Source of the DNA: Prevotella sp. UBA746
GTDB lineage: Bacteria > Bacteroidota > Bacteroidia > Bacteroidales > Bacteroidaceae
Direction of reading: 5' to 3'
DNA: 36,134 nt
NCBI GenBank assembly: GCA_002298545.1
Contig: DBKQ01000040.1
Coordinates: 1-36,134 of the forward strand
Positions 34,581 through 36,134 of this stretch are shown one piece after another; positions within the stretch are counted from its first letter, which is position 1; each line of letters opens with the position of its first letter. A program made the position numbers and the translations under genes. The notes under the pieces are model-generated. The model did not search any database, had not been told where the DNA came from, and saw only the letters and a list, made by a program, of their open reading frames with translations.

Positions 34581-34693
34581 AATGTTTTTCGGTGATTTTA
34601 CCCTCACACCCTCACACATACCCTCTGAAGCCTCTGTTTATCGGCATTTCGAGGGTGAGGGTAAGTGTGAGGGGTGGTGAGGGTAAGTGTGAT
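34581..34693 (+). repeat. Intergenic palindromic repeat, copy 2
   Basis: This is the partner of the element at 6850-6970, in opposite orientation. It shows TTTTTC, GTGATTTTACCCTCACACC, CTCACACATACC, CTGTTTATCGGC and GTGAGGG/GTGTGAGGG units in order, able to fold into one long hairpin. It lies in a 580-bp gene-free stretch (34241-34823) between gltB and the ATPase gene. The remainder of that stretch holds the gltB promoter and two small hairpins, TGCACC/GGTGCA near 34743 and GCGTTT/AAACGC near 34777. No gene is credible there. Confidence 0.7.
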
Positions 34694-34823
34694 AGTATGA
34701 AGGATGATTTGCTTACATGCGGTGCCACTTTATTATCCCTTAGCTGCACCTTTGGTGCAACTACCAAATACCGACAGCGTTTGATAGAAACGCCACCGGG
34801 GTATGATAGGAATACCAATCTTC

Positions 34824-35966
34824 CTACATTCCCCTTTTCAGCCATTCCCCAAAGAACTTGTCATACAGTTCGTATGTGCCATCGTTCTCTGTTACGAAGT
34901 CTTTGTCTAACAGCCCCTTGATGGCTCCTTGTGCGAAGCTGGCTGACGGCAGATGATATTTCTTGATGAATGCAGACGAGGTGATGTTCTTAGCCTTTCC
35001 TGCCTTGCAAATGGCAAGGAGAAGTTCCTTTTGTTTGGCAGGCAACTGATACAAAAGGGCTTCGTAAGCAAAGGCACTCTCGTCTAAAATAGTGTCGAGG
35101 GCTTGCGAGAAAATCAGCTCATCGGCAATGGCTGGTGTCTTCACGCTGTCAGCAGCTTTTGTTTCTGTGAGGGAATAAATCTTATTAAGCATTCTTTGGA
35201 GATACCACGTAATACCGTCGAAGCGGTCGTAAATCTGATAGATGATTTCCCGCCTAATTGCTTTCTTTGCAAACAGACGAGTGGCAAAGTCGGCATATAC
35301 CTCCTTGTCTATCGGACGAAGTGTCTTGATGGAGGTGCTTTGGTAGAAAGGTCGTGCGTGACTCAGAAACATCTCCGTCATCATGTTACGTTGTGAACCG
35401 GCAAAGATAAAACTTGCATTATGACTATGCTGGATGTAAGTGCGCAGGATGGCTTCAACATTTTCTTCCTTATAATTTACTATGGTCTGAAACTCATCGA
35501 TGGCCACAATGCAAGGTTTGTCGGCTGTTTCAAGATAATGGAAAATCTCTTGGAGCGTGGTAGCAGGACTTGTGATGTCTCCTAAATCTACATTCCATGA
35601 AGGATTTCCGGTCATATCGAAACTGACGGAAGAGCGGAGCGAGTTTAGACAATTGAGAAAATACTCCACGACCTTCGTACCTCTTGGCTTGAGGCTTTGC
35701 AAGATGCCCCTACCTAACTCCTGGATAAAGTCGGCAAGGTTCTTGGTAGCATATATGTCGATTAAGAAGGTATAGTATTTTTGCTTGACAGAGTCTTGAG
35801 CATAGACATGTTGTATCAAACCTGTCTTGCCGATTCTTCGAGGGGCAATCAGTGTAACGTTGTTGCCATTTTTGATTTCCTCTATCAAGTCAGCTGTCTC
35901 TTTCACTCTGTCGCAAAAGTATTCATCCGATACATATCCACGGAGCACAAATGGGTTTCCTATCAT
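34824..35966 (-). CDS. AAA/STAND-type ATPase of the archaeal-ATPase family
   Basis: The 380-residue product has an N-terminal P-loop (VTLIAPRRIGKTGLIQHV, about residues 38-55), a Walker B-like CIVAIDEFQTI at about 153-163 and a sensor-type FIFAGSQRNMM. It ends with a winged-helix domain (about 300-380, ITSSAFIKKYHLPSASFAQG). This is the PF01637-like archaeal-ATPase layout, common and multi-copy in Bacteroidota. The role is unclear; some relatives are linked to mobile DNA, others to defence. It is a single gene beside a palindromic repeat. A -7 box at 36028-36035 would give a 60-nt leader. Confidence 0.8.
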   Translation of the reverse strand: MIGNPFVLRGYVSDEYFCDRVKETADLIEEIKNGNNVTLIAPRRIGKTGLIQHVYAQDSVKQKYYTFLIDIYATKNLADFIQELGRGILQSLKPRGTKVVEYFLNCLNSLRSSVSFDMTGNPSWNVDLGDITSPATTLQEIFHYLETADKPCIVAIDEFQTIVNYKEENVEAILRTYIQHSHNASFIFAGSQRNMMTEMFLSHARPFYQSTSIKTLRPIDKEVYADFATRLFAKKAIRREIIYQIYDRFDGITWYLQRMLNKIYSLTETKAADSVKTPAIADELIFSQALDTILDESAFAYEALLYQLPAKQKELLLAICKAGKAKNITSSAFIKKYHLPSASFAQGAIKGLLDKDFVTENDGTYELYDKFFGEWLKRGM

Positions 35967-36027
35967 AATCTTTATTCTATATCATCTTTAATGATTTCAC
36001 ACCGGCAATCCTCTATGAAACTTTCTG

Positions 36028-36064
36028 CAAAGATAATTATAATACTATTATTATAATACTATTA
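36028..36064 (-). promoter_or_regulatory. ATPase promoter with a 14-bp tandem repeat in the spacer
   Basis: TATCTTTG on the minus strand (36028-36035) fits the -7 consensus. Immediately upstream are two exact copies of a 14-bp unit (TTATAATACTATTA on the plus strand, 36037-36064), which fill the space where the spacer and -33 box should be. No TTTG is present at the expected place. A change of repeat number would change this promoter. The remaining bases to the window edge are AT-rich, with nothing else seen. Confidence 0.5.
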
Positions 36065-36134
36065 TAATGAAAATATAATAAACATTAACGGAAGCCTAAA
36101 TTGCAGGCACTATCCATCCTTTCATCTCCACGCT

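Noticed and set aside
34612..34845. 77-codon minus-strand frame after the ATPase gene
   Set aside because: It runs through the palindromic repeat and has a Pro/Leu/Thr-rich end created by GTGAGGG units; no start signal.

Overview
The window is a Bacteroidota chromosome segment, most likely from Prevotella or a close relative. The evidence is TTTG / TANNTTTG promoters, weak Shine-Dalgarno signals, NigD-like and DUF5723-like proteins, secreted proteins with type IX secretion (T9SS)-like tails, a greA-HIT gene pair and a Bacteroidota-type gltB/gltD. No rRNA or tRNA gene, CRISPR array or complete insertion sequence was seen.

Layout. (1) 1-6.7 kb, minus strand: the start of a BREX phage-defence operon, reading brxA > brxB > brxC > pglX, with pglX running off the left edge. 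The gene in front of brxA is a small Xre/Cro-type regulator broken by one in-frame amber codon. (2) 6.7-8.1 kb: intergenic DNA with two kinds of palindromic repeat, surrounding a NigD-like lipoprotein. (3) 8.1-13.6 kb, plus strand: an ECF sigma factor, a protein that appears to join an anti-sigma-like N-terminus, one transmembrane helix and an outer-membrane barrel, a candidate small RNA, a large lipoprotein and a DUF5723-like outer-membrane protein. (4) 13.7-17.2 kb, minus strand: dsbD and a cyuA-type cysteine desulfidase. (5) 17.3-18.4 kb, plus strand: greA and a HIT protein behind a structured leader. (6) 18.5-25.1 kb, minus strand: a small bacterial-PH membrane protein, a rhamnogalacturonan lyase, and a compact four-gene cassette of exported proteins, including a Sel1-repeat protein with a T9SS-like tail and an Asp-rich C39-like cysteine peptidase. 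(7) 25.2-34.2 kb, minus strand: rnhA, argS, gltD and gltB, with a four-helix-bundle gene between gltD and gltB. (8) 34.2-36.1 kb: a second copy of the 110-bp repeat in opposite orientation, and an AAA/STAND-type ATPase.

How the parts work together. The BREX genes supply the methyltransferase (PglX), a large P-loop ATPase (BrxC) and two small core proteins. PglZ and BrxL are expected beyond position 1. The sigma factor and its neighbour look like a cell-surface signalling pair. GltB and GltD form glutamate synthase. The 21.9-25.1 kb cassette is the best candidate for an undescribed system: its genes are tightly packed, probably co-transcribed, all encode predicted exported proteins, and include a secreted scaffold and a predicted secreted protease. 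Its function cannot be read from the sequence.
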